From: an uncultured Oscillospiraceae bacterium
Lineage (GTDB): Bacteria > Bacillota > Clostridia > Oscillospirales > Oscillospiraceae
Length of the DNA: 64,000 bases
Reading direction: 5' to 3'
NCBI GenBank assembly: GCA_910585155.1
Contig: CAJUEC010000005.1
Span: forward strand, 20,468 to 84,467
The translations under genes were made by a program, and so were the position numbers. Numbering within the stretch: the first letter of the stretch is position 1; each line of letters begins with the position of its first letter. Below, piece after piece: positions 1 to 7,763 of this stretch. The notes below the pieces were generated by a model that was not told where the DNA came from, did no database searches, and saw only the letters and a program-made list of their open reading frames with translations.

Positions 1-818
1 CCATTTTACACCTGTATCCCGATTGCATGTCCCTGTATGGGGAATACGCCAATATCGCCGTCCTCCGCCGCCACCTGGAGGCCATGGGGGTGTCCGTCAC
101 GGTGGACGCCGCCCTGTTCGAGGACACGCCGGACTTTGAGCACGCCGACTTCATCTACATGGGCGCGGGCACCGAGCGCACCCAGAAGGCGGCGCTGGCC
201 ACCCTGCTCCCCCATAAAGAGGCGCTGAAGGCCGCCGTGGACCGGGGGGCCGTCCTGCTGTTCACCGGCAACGCCATGGAGCTGCTGGGCGGCTCCATGC
301 CCGGCGCGGACGGAAGGCAGCCAGCCCTGGGTCTTGCGGGCTTCCTGACGGAAGAAGAGGACCGGCGCCACCCCGGGGACGTGATCGCCCACACCGCCCT
401 CTGGGACAGCCCGGTGGTGGGGTTCATGAACAAGTGCTCCCGCACCTTTATGGCTGACGGCGGGGACGACGCCCCCCTGTTTGAACGGCTCTCCCTGGGC
501 ATGGGCAACCAACGGGAAAAGGGGCCGGAGGGCTACGTGGACGGCAATGTGTTTGCCACCCACCTCACCGGACCCATCCTGGTGAAGAACCCGGACTTCA
601 CCGACTTCCTGATTCGCCGCATTTTTGCGCTCAAGGGCTGGCCGCTGCCGGAGGCGCTTCCCGTCCTGCCCTATGAGCGGGAGGCGTATGAGGTGACCTT
701 AAAGGAGCTCACCGCTCGGGCGGGGGCTGACCGCCCGGCGGAACGGCCCGCCCCGGAGGCGCGGGCGGTGGGCCCTGCCAACCGTCCAGTGTCCAGACAC
801 AGGCGGCAGCGCCAATAG
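1..818 (+). CDS. GatD-like (CobB/CobQ-type) glutamine amidotransferase homolog, 5' partial
   Basis: The frame is open from the window edge, and the N-terminal LYPD and LYGEYANI strings match the start of GatD, the glutaminase subunit that works with MurT to amidate lipid II. The true start lies upstream of the window; the first ATG inside is at 27. The conserved family His region is present (THLTGP, followed by KNPDF). The nucleophile elbow, usually CGGYQLLG in GatD, reads TGNAMELLG near residue 80 counted from the ATG at 27, so the catalytic Cys is absent and glutaminase activity is doubtful. The last 30 or so residues, rich in Arg, Pro and Ala, are encoded by repeat sequence that recurs elsewhere in the window, so the natural C-terminus was probably replaced. 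Confidence 0.75.
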   Translation, partial: ILHLYPDCMSLYGEYANIAVLRRHLEAMGVSVTVDAALFEDTPDFEHADFIYMGAGTERTQKAALATLLPHKEALKAAVDRGAVLLFTGNAMELLGGSMPGADGRQPALGLAGFLTEEEDRRHPGDVIAHTALWDSPVVGFMNKCSRTFMADGGDDAPLFERLSLGMGNQREKGPEGYVDGNVFATHLTGPILVKNPDFTDFLIRRIFALKGWPLPEALPVLPYEREAYEVTLKELTARAGADRPAERPAPEARAVGPANRPVSRHRRQRQ

Positions 819-1020
819 GGGGGCCAGCATCGAAGGCCCCACGCGCCGGGAGGGTACGCGCCCACGCCGCATATCGGGCTCTCCCGTAAAACGGGGGATC
901 CTTAAGGGGGAGGCCGACTATGGGAATGGCCCGCCCTTTGGGCCGTTTCCATCCGGAGGCATCCCCCTTAAGTGTGTCTTTGCCTACTTTCTGCACAGGC
1001 GGAAAGTAGGCCGCCGGAGG
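735..1020 (-). repeat. Double-hairpin repeat family 1, copy A (reverse orientation)
   Basis: This copy reads on the minus strand. Its outer hairpin is at 983-1010 (arms CCTACTTTC and GAAAGTAGG). The second stem pairs CTTAAGGGGG-type arms at about 901-911 and 961-972. Distal sequence (GGCGCGTGGGGC, then GTGTCTGGACACTGG) matches copy B and runs into the 3' end of the GatD-like gene. The 310 bp between genes holds little else apart from the promoter of the next gene. Confidence 0.75.
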
Positions 1021-1072
1021 CCCCGGACGGGCCCGGGAAACCCAAACGTTACATTTGGAAACGGAAAAACGC

Positions 1073-1100
1073 TGGTCAAAGCCGCCGGTTTTGGTATGCT
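1073..1100 (+). promoter_or_regulatory. Candidate sigma-A promoter of the XRE regulator gene
   Basis: A -35-like TGGTCA is followed after 16 bp by TATGCT, with a TG extended -10 dinucleotide. It lies about 30 bp upstream of the start codon. Predicted from sequence only. Confidence 0.45.
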
Positions 1101-1128
1101 AGGGACATCAAATCCATGAGGTGATGTT

Positions 1129-1611
1129 ATGAGTTTAGGAAACAAACTGGCCGAGGCCCGCCGGGCCAAAAACCTGACCCAGGAGCAGCTGGCGGAAAAA
1201 TTGGACGTGACCCGGCAGGCGGTGAGCCGCTGGGAGTCGGACGCCGCCTACCCGGAGACGGACAAAATCGTGCGCATGGCGCAGATTTTAGAGGTGAGCT
1301 GCGACTACCTCCTTCAGGACGGGGTGGACGAGAAGGGAAACCCGGTGAAGCCGCCGGTGACCCGGCTGCTGGAACAGGCCCAGGGCAGGCGGGTGAAGCT
1401 CACCTTCTATGAGGGCGACGGGATGCCCGTCGTCCACGAGTGGTGCGTGATCCGGGACTTCGACGGGGCCTGGGCCAACGTGGAGGTGGTGGTGAACCAG
1501 AAGAAGCCCCAGAAAAACGAGGTGCGGCTCATCCCCCTGTCCGCCATCAGCACCATCACCTTCCTCAAGGACGGGGAGGCGGCGAAGCGCTCCCCCCTGG
1601 AGCTGAGCTGA
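1129..1611 (+). CDS. XRE-family transcriptional regulator with C-terminal small beta-barrel-like domain
   Basis: The protein has 160 residues. Residues 6-60 form a classic HTH_3 domain (LTQEQLAEKLDVTRQAVSRW, then DKIVRMAQILEVSCDYLL). Residues 85-150 form a second domain (VKLTFYEGDG, WCVIRDFDGAWANVEV, LIPLSAISTITF) that resembles the neighbouring 104-residue protein closely enough to suggest a duplicated Sm/SH3-like barrel. The next gene starts 13 bp after the stop, so the two form an operon. The start follows GAGGTGAT at a suitable distance. The target is unknown; autoregulation is a reasonable guess. Confidence 0.85.
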   Translation: MSLGNKLAEARRAKNLTQEQLAEKLDVTRQAVSRWESDAAYPETDKIVRMAQILEVSCDYLLQDGVDEKGNPVKPPVTRLLEQAQGRRVKLTFYEGDGMPVVHEWCVIRDFDGAWANVEVVVNQKKPQKNEVRLIPLSAISTITFLKDGEAAKRSPLELS

Positions 1612-1624
1612 GGAGGGGCGGACC

Positions 1625-1939
1625 ATGGAATATTTTGGCTTTTTTTCGTTTATGATGGTGCTTTTCCTCATGGGCAAGGTGAGCCGGCTGGAGCGCATTT
1701 TGCGGGACAACGGCCTGGGCGCCAAACGGATCGCGGGCCTGGGGGAGCAGGTGCGCAAGCAGGTGGGCCAAACGGTGGAACTAACGCTGGAGACCAGTGA
1801 CGGCGATATCATGGGCAAGCAGTGCAGGATCCTGGACGCCGACGAGGACTGGGCCCTTGTCCTGGCCAATGAGGGGACGAAAAAGGAGTGCGAAAAGCTG
1901 ATCCGGCTGGACAGCGTGAAGCAGATTAAGATGCGCTGA
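1625..1939 (+). CDS. Small membrane-anchored protein sharing a domain with the upstream regulator
   Basis: The protein has 104 residues: one N-terminal hydrophobic helix (residues 3-17), a basic, probably cytoplasmic linker, and a C-terminal domain (VELTLETSDGD, CRILDADEDWALV, LIRLDSVKQIKM). That domain lines up with the C-terminal domain of the preceding XRE protein, including the W-A-V core and the LI-L-I ending. The ribosome site GAGGGGCGGACC precedes the ATG. I do not recognise a named family. Cotranscription and the shared domain suggest a regulator and membrane-partner pair. The stop codon merges with the start of a family 2 repeat. Confidence 0.75.
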   Translation: MEYFGFFSFMMVLFLMGKVSRLERILRDNGLGAKRIAGLGEQVRKQVGQTVELTLETSDGDIMGKQCRILDADEDWALVLANEGTKKECEKLIRLDSVKQIKMR

Positions 1940-2058
1940 GCCGTCGTGAGCAGCGCGGATGGACCGGAGCGAGGGCAAAAGCCCAGCCGCCGCGCAACGG
2001 AGGCGGGTTTTGCCCGAGTGGTTGGGAAGCCGCGCGTCGCGAACAGGCGAAGCGTAGG
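1938..2058 (+). repeat. Intra-operon repeat family 2, copy 1
   Basis: This begins with GAGCCGTCGTGAGCAG and ends with CGAACAGGCGAAGCGTAG. The reverse complement of 20846-21006 matches it along nearly its whole length (GGATGGACCGGAGCGAGGG, AGCCCAGCCGCC, GGCGGGTTTTGCCCGAGT). It separates the small membrane protein gene from prmA. Confidence 0.75.
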
Positions 2059-2075
2059 TACATGGGGGCGATCAT

Positions 2076-3017
2076 ATGGACGATAGATGGCTGGAAGTGA
2101 CTCTCCCGGTCCCGGCGGACCGGCTGAACCGGGTGTGCGATATCCTCACGGCCAACGGCATGGCCGGGCTGGTGGTGGAGGAGGAGGGGGATTTCCTCCG
2201 CTTTCTGGAGCAGAACCGCCAGTATTGGGACTATGTGGACGAGGGACTGGCCCAGCGGATGAAGGGGGCCAGCCGGGTGAAGTTCTATGTGCCCGACAAC
2301 GAGGAGGGGCGGCGGCAGCTCCGGCAGTACCTGTCCGGGCTGGAGGAGTACGAGCCCCAGACCGTCTCCCTGCGGGAGGAGGACTGGGCCACCTCCTGGC
2401 AGAAGTACTATCAGCCCATCCCGGTGGGGCGGCGGGTGTACATCGTCCCCGACTGGATGCGGGGGCAGAGGGTGCCGGAGGGCCGGGTGCCCCTGTACCT
2501 CAACCCCGGCCTCACCTTCGGCACCGGGGCCCACCCCACCACCCAGCTGTGCCTGGAGCTGCTGGAGGAGGTGCTGCGCCCCGGGGACCGGGTGCTGGAT
2601 CTGGGCTGCGGGTCGGGCATCCTGGCCATCGCGGCGCTGGCTCTGGGGGCGTCCCAAGCGGTGGGGGTGGACATCGACCCCAAGGCGGCGGACGTGGCCT
2701 TTGAGAACGCCGCCCTCAACGGCATCGGCCCGGACCGGCTCAGCGTGTACGCCGGGGACGTGCTGACCGACAAAAAGCTGGCGGCAAAGCTGGGGCCGGG
2801 GCAGAACCGGGTGGTGCTGGCCAACATCGTGGCGGATGTCATCATCCCCCTGTCGGCGAAAGCGGGGGCCTTCCTGACCCCGGACGGGGTATTCCTCACC
2901 TCCGGCATCATTGATGGGCGGCAGGAGGAGGTCAAGGCCGCCCTGGAGGCCAACGGCTTTACGGTCACAAAGCATTTGGAGCGGGGCGGGTGGCATGCCT
3001 TCCAGGCGCGGCAATAA
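2076..3017 (+). CDS. prmA: Ribosomal protein L11 methyltransferase
   Basis: PrmA methylates lysines and the N-terminus of ribosomal protein L11 in the cytoplasm, using S-adenosylmethionine. The 313 residues match the usual length. The N-terminal half carries the substrate-recognition domain. Then come LTFGTGAHPTT (about 147-156), motif I VLDLGCGSGILAIA (about 173-186), VGVDIDP, and the catalytic-region signature LANIVADVI. The upstream spacer is a family 2 repeat, and the ribosome site (GGGGGCGATCAT before ATG) is only moderate. In many Clostridia rsmE follows prmA; here a repeat and a T-box follow instead. Confidence 0.95.
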   Translation: MDDRWLEVTLPVPADRLNRVCDILTANGMAGLVVEEEGDFLRFLEQNRQYWDYVDEGLAQRMKGASRVKFYVPDNEEGRRQLRQYLSGLEEYEPQTVSLREEDWATSWQKYYQPIPVGRRVYIVPDWMRGQRVPEGRVPLYLNPGLTFGTGAHPTTQLCLELLEEVLRPGDRVLDLGCGSGILAIAALALGASQAVGVDIDPKAADVAFENAALNGIGPDRLSVYAGDVLTDKKLAAKLGPGQNRVVLANIVADVIIPLSAKAGAFLTPDGVFLTSGIIDGRQEEVKAALEANGFTVTKHLERGGWHAFQARQ

Positions 3018-3034
3018 AAGCGGGGCCGCGCCCT

Positions 3035-3345
3035 GCCGGGGGCGTCACTTTCTCTCGCGCGAGAGAAAGTGACCAAAGAGCGCGCTTAGGGGGCATCCCG
3101 CCGGTTCGGCTTCGGGAGCAAAGGGCGCTCCCTCGCTCACAGGCGGGCTTCCCCCTAAGGGCTCCCCTTGTTTTACCGGGGAGCCCGACACGAGACGTGG
3201 GCACAGACCTTCCGGCGCGTGGGGCTTTCGACGCGGACGCCCCTCATTGGTGCTGCCGCTTGTGTCTGGACACTGGCAGGCGGGCGGGGTCCACCTGCTG
3301 CGCCTCAGTGGCGGGCCGTCCGCTCTGGGACGGTCGTCGGCGGCG
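3035..3345 (+). repeat. Double-hairpin repeat family 1, copy B
   Basis: This is the clearest copy. A perfect 28-bp palindrome at 3045-3072 (half-site TCACTTTCTCTCGC) is followed by AAAGAGCGCGCTTAGGGGG. The second stem pairs CTTAGGGGG at 3085-3093 with CCCCCTAAG at 3151-3159. A third short stem (GGGCTCCCC with GGGGAGCCC) follows, then a conserved tail containing CCTTCCGGCGCGTGGGGC and GTGTCTGGACACTGG. No transposase is present. Confidence 0.8.
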
Positions 3346-3393
3346 CGGAACGGGAGGGCCGCGTTTTTTGTGAAATTTTTCTGGTGAAAACGG

Positions 3394-3420
3394 TTGACAA
3401 ATCCCCGGACCGCCTATAAT
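3394..3420 (+). promoter_or_regulatory. Promoter of the ileS T-box transcript
   Basis: TTGACA (3394-3399) and TATAAT (3415-3420) are both consensus, but only 15 bp apart; an overlapping TAATAT at 3417-3422 gives 17 bp. It directly precedes the T-box leader. Confidence 0.7.
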
Positions 3421-3687
3421 ATAGGGGACGTATGATTCAGAGGCTTTGATCAGGATGAGTAGCCGGAACGGCTGCCTCTCAGAGAGCCGCCCGCATGGTG
3501 CGAGGGCGGCGGGGCGGGCCCGGCGAATATCCCCTGGGAGCCGCGGGCCCAACGCGAAAGCAAGTAAGCCCCGCCGGAAGTCCCCGTTATCGGACGCGCG
3601 AGTGCCGTGTGAAAACACGGAACAGGAGTGGTACCGCAGAGGTTTTATGACGCCTTTGTCTCCTTTTGGGGACAGGGGCGTTTTTTG
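3421..3687 (+). promoter_or_regulatory. T-box riboswitch, isoleucine type, with ultrashort Stem I and terminator
   Basis: Stem I is very short: AGAGGC pairs with GCCTCT around a loop TTTGATCAGGATGAGTA and an inner GCCG-GAA-CGGC hairpin. ATC (isoleucine) lies in that loop in the arrangement known for actinobacterial ileS leaders. CAGAGAGCCG with ATGGTGCGAG follows, typical of the next conserved element. The T-box motif AGGAGTGGTACCGC is at 3624-3637; TGGT would pair with an ACCA 3' end, fitting tRNA-Ile (A73). A terminator at 3650-3686 (ACGCC..TGTCTCC-tttt-GGGGACA..GGCGT and six T) shows transcriptional control. Uncharged tRNA-Ile should let the polymerase read into the nuclease-like gene and ileS. 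Confidence 0.88.
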
Positions 3688-3715
3688 ATGGAACAATTTG
3701 AGGGGGCAGAAAGGT

Positions 3716-4144
3716 ATGAATTCAAACAGCGAAAATACAAGGGTTGGAAAAGCTTTTCAGGAATTAGTTTGGAAAAGTATCACAGAATACTTTGGCTCCC
3801 CGTTTGAATTAGAAGTAGCACTTCCTATAGGCACTCCCTCAAAACTTCACAGATTTGATTGCGTATCAGAAGATAAAAGAATTGTTGTTGAGTGTAAATG
3901 CTATACATGGACAGACACCGGGAATGTTCCAAGCGCCAAGATGAGGGGATTGAATGAAGCCGTATTTTACATGAGCTATCTGCCGGATGACATTACAAAA
4001 ATACTGTGCATGAAGAAAGCAATTCATGCAAAAAAACTTGAAACATTAGCAGAATATTATTGCAGAACATATGGCCATCTTCTCAGTGGTGTGAAGATTT
4101 TTGAGGTTGATAATTTTGGGAAAATTCGTGCAATAATGCCATAG
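3716..4144 (+). CDS. AT-rich PD-(D/E)XK-like nuclease-fold protein between T-box and ileS
   Basis: The protein has 142 residues from the ATG at 3716, chosen because AGGGGG lies 9 bp upstream; a TTG 18 bp further upstream lacks a ribosome site. The segment FDCVSEDKRIVVECKCYTW fits the D...(D/E)xK core of restriction-endonuclease-like folds (Asp in FDC, then ECK after a beta strand). I cannot name a specific family. Base composition is strikingly AT-rich compared with prmA and ileS, which suggests recent transfer. It lies between the ileS T-box terminator and ileS, so its expression should depend on isoleucine charging. No methyltransferase partner is visible. Confidence 0.7.
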   Translation: MNSNSENTRVGKAFQELVWKSITEYFGSPFELEVALPIGTPSKLHRFDCVSEDKRIVVECKCYTWTDTGNVPSAKMRGLNEAVFYMSYLPDDITKILCMKKAIHAKKLETLAEYYCRTYGHLLSGVKIFEVDNFGKIRAIMP

Positions 4145-4195
4145 TTGATTTCAGACCCTAATTTATATAGAACATTTTAAAAAGGAGAAATACCC

Positions 4196-7003
4196 ATGGA
4201 TTACAACCAGACCGTACACCTGCCCCAGACCGATTTCCCCATGCGGGCGGGCCTGCCCCGCCGGGAGCCCGAGCTGCTCAACCCGGAGTGGGCCAGGATC
4301 ACCTACCACAAGCTGATGGACAAGAACGCCGGCAAGCCCAAGTTCGTCCTCCACGACGGCCCCCCCTACGCCAACGGCAATATCCACATCGGCACCGCCA
4401 TGAACAAGATCCTCAAGGACATCATCGTCAAGTACAAGAACATGACGGGCTACTGCGCCCCCTACGTCCCCGGCTGGGACACCCACGGCCTGCCCATCGA
4501 GACCGCCGTCCTCAAGGACAAGAAGGTCAAGCGGGATGAGATGACCACCGCCCAGTTCCGGGACAAGTGCCAGCAGTTCGCCACCCAGTACGTGGGGCGC
4601 ATGACCGAGCAGTTCCAGCGCCTGGGGGTGCTGGGGGAGTGGGAGAACCCCTATATCACCCTGCTGCCCGAGTTCGAGGCCAAGCAGATCGAGGTCTTTG
4701 GCAAGATGGCGGAGAAGGGCCTGATCTACAAGGGCATGAAGTCCGTCTACTGGTGCCCCCACGACCAGACCGCCCTGGCCGAGGCGGAGATCGACTACCA
4801 GGACGACCCCTGCACCACCATCTTCGTGAAATTCCCGGTGAAGGACGACAAGGGCAAGCTGGGGCAGTACTGTGACCTCAGCAAGCTGTTCTTCGTCATC
4901 TGGACCACCACCCCCTGGACCATCCCCGGCAACACCGCCATCTCCCTCAACGCGGACTTTGACTATGTGCTGCTCCAGGCCCCCAATGGGGAGGTCTACG
5001 TGCTGGCCAAGGAGCTGGCCGAGGGGGTGTGCAAGCAGGCTGGGCTGGACTTTGGGGCGTGTAAGGTGCTGGCCACCCTGAAGGGGTCCGACTTCGAGCT
5101 GATGGTGGCCCGCCACCCCCTGCTGGACCAGGACAGCGTCATCCTCAACGGCGGCCACGTCACCCTGGAGGCGGGCACCGGCTGCGTCCACACCGCCCCC
5201 GGCTTCGGCGGCGAGGACTTCGAGGTCTGCCAGCGGTACGACAACGCGGGGCTTACCCACATCGGCGTGCCCGTCCCCGTGAACGCCAAGGGCGTGATGA
5301 CCGACGCCCGCTATAACGGCCAGTTCTACGCCAAGGGGAACGACCAGGTGGTGGCCGACCTGGAGGCGGAGGGCTTCCTGCTGGCCAAGGCCCAGATCAC
5401 CCACTCCTATCCCCACTGCTGGCGGTGCAAGCACCCCATCATCTACCGGGCCACCGAGCAGTGGTTCTGCTCCGTGGACGCCATCAAGGACGCGGCGGTG
5501 AAGTCCTGCGACTCCATCTCCTGGCACCCCGCCTGGGGCAAGGACCGCATGGTGTCCATGATCACCGAGCGCAACGACTGGTGCATCTCCCGCCAGCGGG
5601 TGTGGGGCGTGCCCATCCCGGTGTTCTATTGCGACGGCTGCGGGGAGGCCATCGTCACCCCAGACACCATCGCCCACGTGGCCGGCCTGTTTAGGGAGCA
5701 CGGCTCCAACATCTGGTTCGAAAAGACCGCCGACGAGCTGATCCCCGCCGGCTTTGTGTGCCCCAAGTGCGGCAAGGCCCACTTCTCCAAGGAGAACGAC
5801 ATCATGGACGTGTGGTTTGACTCCGGCTCCACCTGGGCGGCGGTGGCGAACCAGCGCCCCAACCTCCAGTACCCCGCCGACGTCTATTTAGAGGGCGGCG
5901 ACCAGTACCGGGGCTGGTTCCAGTCCTCCATGCTCACCTCCATCGCCTGCAACGGCGTGGCCCCCTACAAGCAGATCATCACCCACGGCTGGACGGTGGA
6001 CGGCGAGGGTAAGGCCATGCACAAGTCTCTGGGCAACGCCATGCCCCCGGAGGAGATCATCAAGGACTACGGCGCGGACATGCTGCGGCTGTGGGTGGCC
6101 TCCGCCGACTACACCCAGGACATGCGCATCTCCAAGGAGATCATGAAGCAGCTGTCCCAGGCCTATCTGAAAATCCGCAACACCGCCCGGTATATGCTGG
6201 GCAACCTGAACGGCTTCGACCCGGACAAGGCGGTGGCGGTCAAGGATATGCTGGACCTGGACAAATGGGCGGTGGCGGCGTTTAACAACCTGGCGCGGGA
6301 TGTGCGCGCCGGATACGATGCCTACGAGTTCCACACCGTCTACCGGGCCGTCTACAACTTCTGCGTGGTGGATATGTCCAACTTCTATCTGGACATCATC
6401 AAGGACCGGCTGTATTGCGGGGCCGACGCGGACAGGGCCTCCGCCCAGTCCGCCCTGTACCTGATCCTGGACGGCATGACCCGGATGCTGGCCCCCATCC
6501 TGGCCTTCACCAGCCAGGAGATCTGGACCGCCATGCCCCACCGCGCCTCCGACGACGGGGAGTGCGTGCTGTTCAACGACATTCCGGACTACGACCCGGC
6601 GCTGGCGCTGGACGAGAAGGAGGCGGAGCGTTGGCAGGAGCTGCTGAATGTCCGTGACGTGGTGCTGAAAGCCCTGGAGGAGGCCCGGGAGCAGGGCGTC
6701 AAGAAGAACCAGGACGCGGAGGTCACCCTCCACCTGCCCGAAAAGGCTTACGCGGCCTGGGAGGCCGGAAAAGTTCTGCCTGGTTTCGACGAGGCCGACC
6801 TTGCCACCCTGTTCATCGTGTCCAAGGTGATGGTAGCCAAACGGGACGGCGAGCCCGCTGACCTGGATGTGGACGCCACGGTGTCTGTCGCGCTGTCCCA
6901 GGCCCCCAAGTGCCCCCGGTGCTGGAACCACGACGCGGGCATCGGCACGGCGGGGCACCATGCCGAGCTGTGCGACCGCTGCGCCAAGGTTTTGGGGGCG
7001 TGA
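4196..7003 (+). CDS. ileS: Isoleucyl-tRNA synthetase
   Basis: This class I synthetase charges tRNA-Ile and edits valine. The 935 residues are normal for the bacterial type. The HIGH motif is GNIHIG at 61-66, and the KMSKS loop appears as KAMHKS near 606. The editing domain lies between them, with GTGCVHTAPGFGGEDF. A C-terminal zinc ribbon (CPRC..CDRC, about 905-930) is present. Start choice: AAAGGAG lies 8-9 bp before ATG in an AT-rich leader. It is controlled by the T-box at 3421-3687, with the nuclease-like gene between. No rho-independent terminator is obvious directly after the stop; family 1 hairpins follow. Confidence 0.97.
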   Translation: MDYNQTVHLPQTDFPMRAGLPRREPELLNPEWARITYHKLMDKNAGKPKFVLHDGPPYANGNIHIGTAMNKILKDIIVKYKNMTGYCAPYVPGWDTHGLPIETAVLKDKKVKRDEMTTAQFRDKCQQFATQYVGRMTEQFQRLGVLGEWENPYITLLPEFEAKQIEVFGKMAEKGLIYKGMKSVYWCPHDQTALAEAEIDYQDDPCTTIFVKFPVKDDKGKLGQYCDLSKLFFVIWTTTPWTIPGNTAISLNADFDYVLLQAPNGEVYVLAKELAEGVCKQAGLDFGACKVLATLKGSDFELMVARHPLLDQDSVILNGGHVTLEAGTGCVHTAPGFGGEDFEVCQRYDNAGLTHIGVPVPVNAKGVMTDARYNGQFYAKGNDQVVADLEAEGFLLAKAQITHSYPHCWRCKHPIIYRATEQWFCSVDAIKDAAVKSCDSISWHPAWGKDRMVSMITERNDWCISRQRVWGVPIPVFYCDGCGEAIVTPDTIAHVAGLFREHGSNIWFEKTADELIPAGFVCPKCGKAHFSKENDIMDVWFDSGSTWAAVANQRPNLQYPADVYLEGGDQYRGWFQSSMLTSIACNGVAPYKQIITHGWTVDGEGKAMHKSLGNAMPPEEIIKDYGADMLRLWVASADYTQDMRISKEIMKQLSQAYLKIRNTARYMLGNLNGFDPDKAVAVKDMLDLDKWAVAAFNNLARDVRAGYDAYEFHTVYRAVYNFCVVDMSNFYLDIIKDRLYCGADADRASAQSALYLILDGMTRMLAPILAFTSQEIWTAMPHRASDDGECVLFNDIPDYDPALALDEKEAERWQELLNVRDVVLKALEEAREQGVKKNQDAEVTLHLPEKAYAAWEAGKVLPGFDEADLATLFIVSKVMVAKRDGEPADLDVDATVSVALSQAPKCPRCWNHDAGIGTAGHHAELCDRCAKVLGA

Positions 7004-7074
7004 CCCCCAAGGCCCGCCGCCCGGCGGGACGGGGGATGGTACTTTCTCCGAAGCCCCGCCTCACCCGATGGGGA

Positions 7075-7340
7075 GGGCCGCCTCCGGCGGGGCACTTTCT
7101 CTCACATGAGAGAAAGTGCCCAAAGAGAATGCTTAGGGGGCATCCCGCCCCGTCGGACAAGGCCCAAAGGCCGGGCCATGTCCTCAGGCGGGCTTCCCCC
7201 TAAGGACCCCCTGTTTTACGGGAGAGTCCTACTGATAACTGAGCGATACCCTGCCGGCGCCAGCGGCTTTCGACGCCGGTGCTCCTATTTGTGCTGCCGC
7301 CGGTGTCCAGTCATTGCATTGGGGTGGGTCTATCGACCTG
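7075..7340 (+). repeat. Double-hairpin repeat family 1, copy C (left half of an inverted pair)
   Basis: The outer hairpin at 7091-7120 has arms GGCACTTTCTCTC and GAGAGAAAGTGCC. Then AAAGAGAATGCTTAGGGGG and a distal CCCCCTAAGGACCCCC form the second stem. The tail contains GGCTTTCGACGCCGGTGCTCC, diverged from copy B. It faces copy D about 150 bp downstream. The 760-bp gap between ileS and the serpin gene is almost entirely this inverted pair. Confidence 0.75.
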
Positions 7341-7489
7341 CGCCTCCGGGGCGCACCCACCTGACACCGAAGCGCTGGCGGAGGCGCTTCCAGGAGACGC
7401 AGAAGCGTTTCGATCCACCCGCACGCAGGCCCTTTGTGGCCGGAAGGCGAAGTGAGCCCCATTCGTCAGCCGCGATAGCCGGATGGAAA

Positions 7490-7660
7490 GTGCCTGTTGA
7501 AAGCGGCGGCCCTTCAAACCGGGGGATCCTTAAGGGGGAGGCCAACTATGGAAATGGCCCGCCCTTTGGGCCGTTTTCATCCGGAGGCATCCCCCTTAAG
7601 CGCGCTCTTTGGTTACTTTCTCTCGCGCGAGAGAAAGTAACGCCCCCGTCCCGCCCGCAG
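7490..7660 (-). repeat. Double-hairpin repeat family 1, copy D (right half of an inverted pair)
   Basis: This reads on the minus strand. A perfect 28-bp palindrome is at 7613-7640 (half-site TTACTTTCTCTCGC). Next to it are CAAAGAGCGCGCTTAAGGGGG and the partner arm CCCCCTTAAGGATCCCCC. It closely resembles copy A, including the stretch between the stem arms (GGCGGGCCATT). Confidence 0.75.
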
Positions 7661-7731
7661 GCGGGCCCTCCGGAAGCCGGGGCGCTTTGGAAAAGCACCG
7701 CCCCCGGCGGGGGCCCAGCGGCAAAACAAAA

Positions 7732-7758
7732 CCCTCCCTGGTTCCAGGGAGGGTTTTT
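7732..7758. terminator. Bidirectional terminator 3' of the serpin gene
   Basis: A ten-bp perfect stem, CCCTCCCTGG and CCAGGGAGGG with a TT loop, is flanked by TTTTT on the plus side and TTTTG repeats on the minus side. It ends the minus-strand sigma/serpin operon, whose stop is at 7764. Confidence 0.85.
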
Positions 7759-7763
7759 ATTAA

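Noticed and set aside
3168..3420. Short frames in repeat family 1 tails sharing the peptide LPARGAF
   Set aside because: The shared peptides follow from nucleotide identity of the repeats. Frames lack ribosome sites and differ in length and ending among copies.
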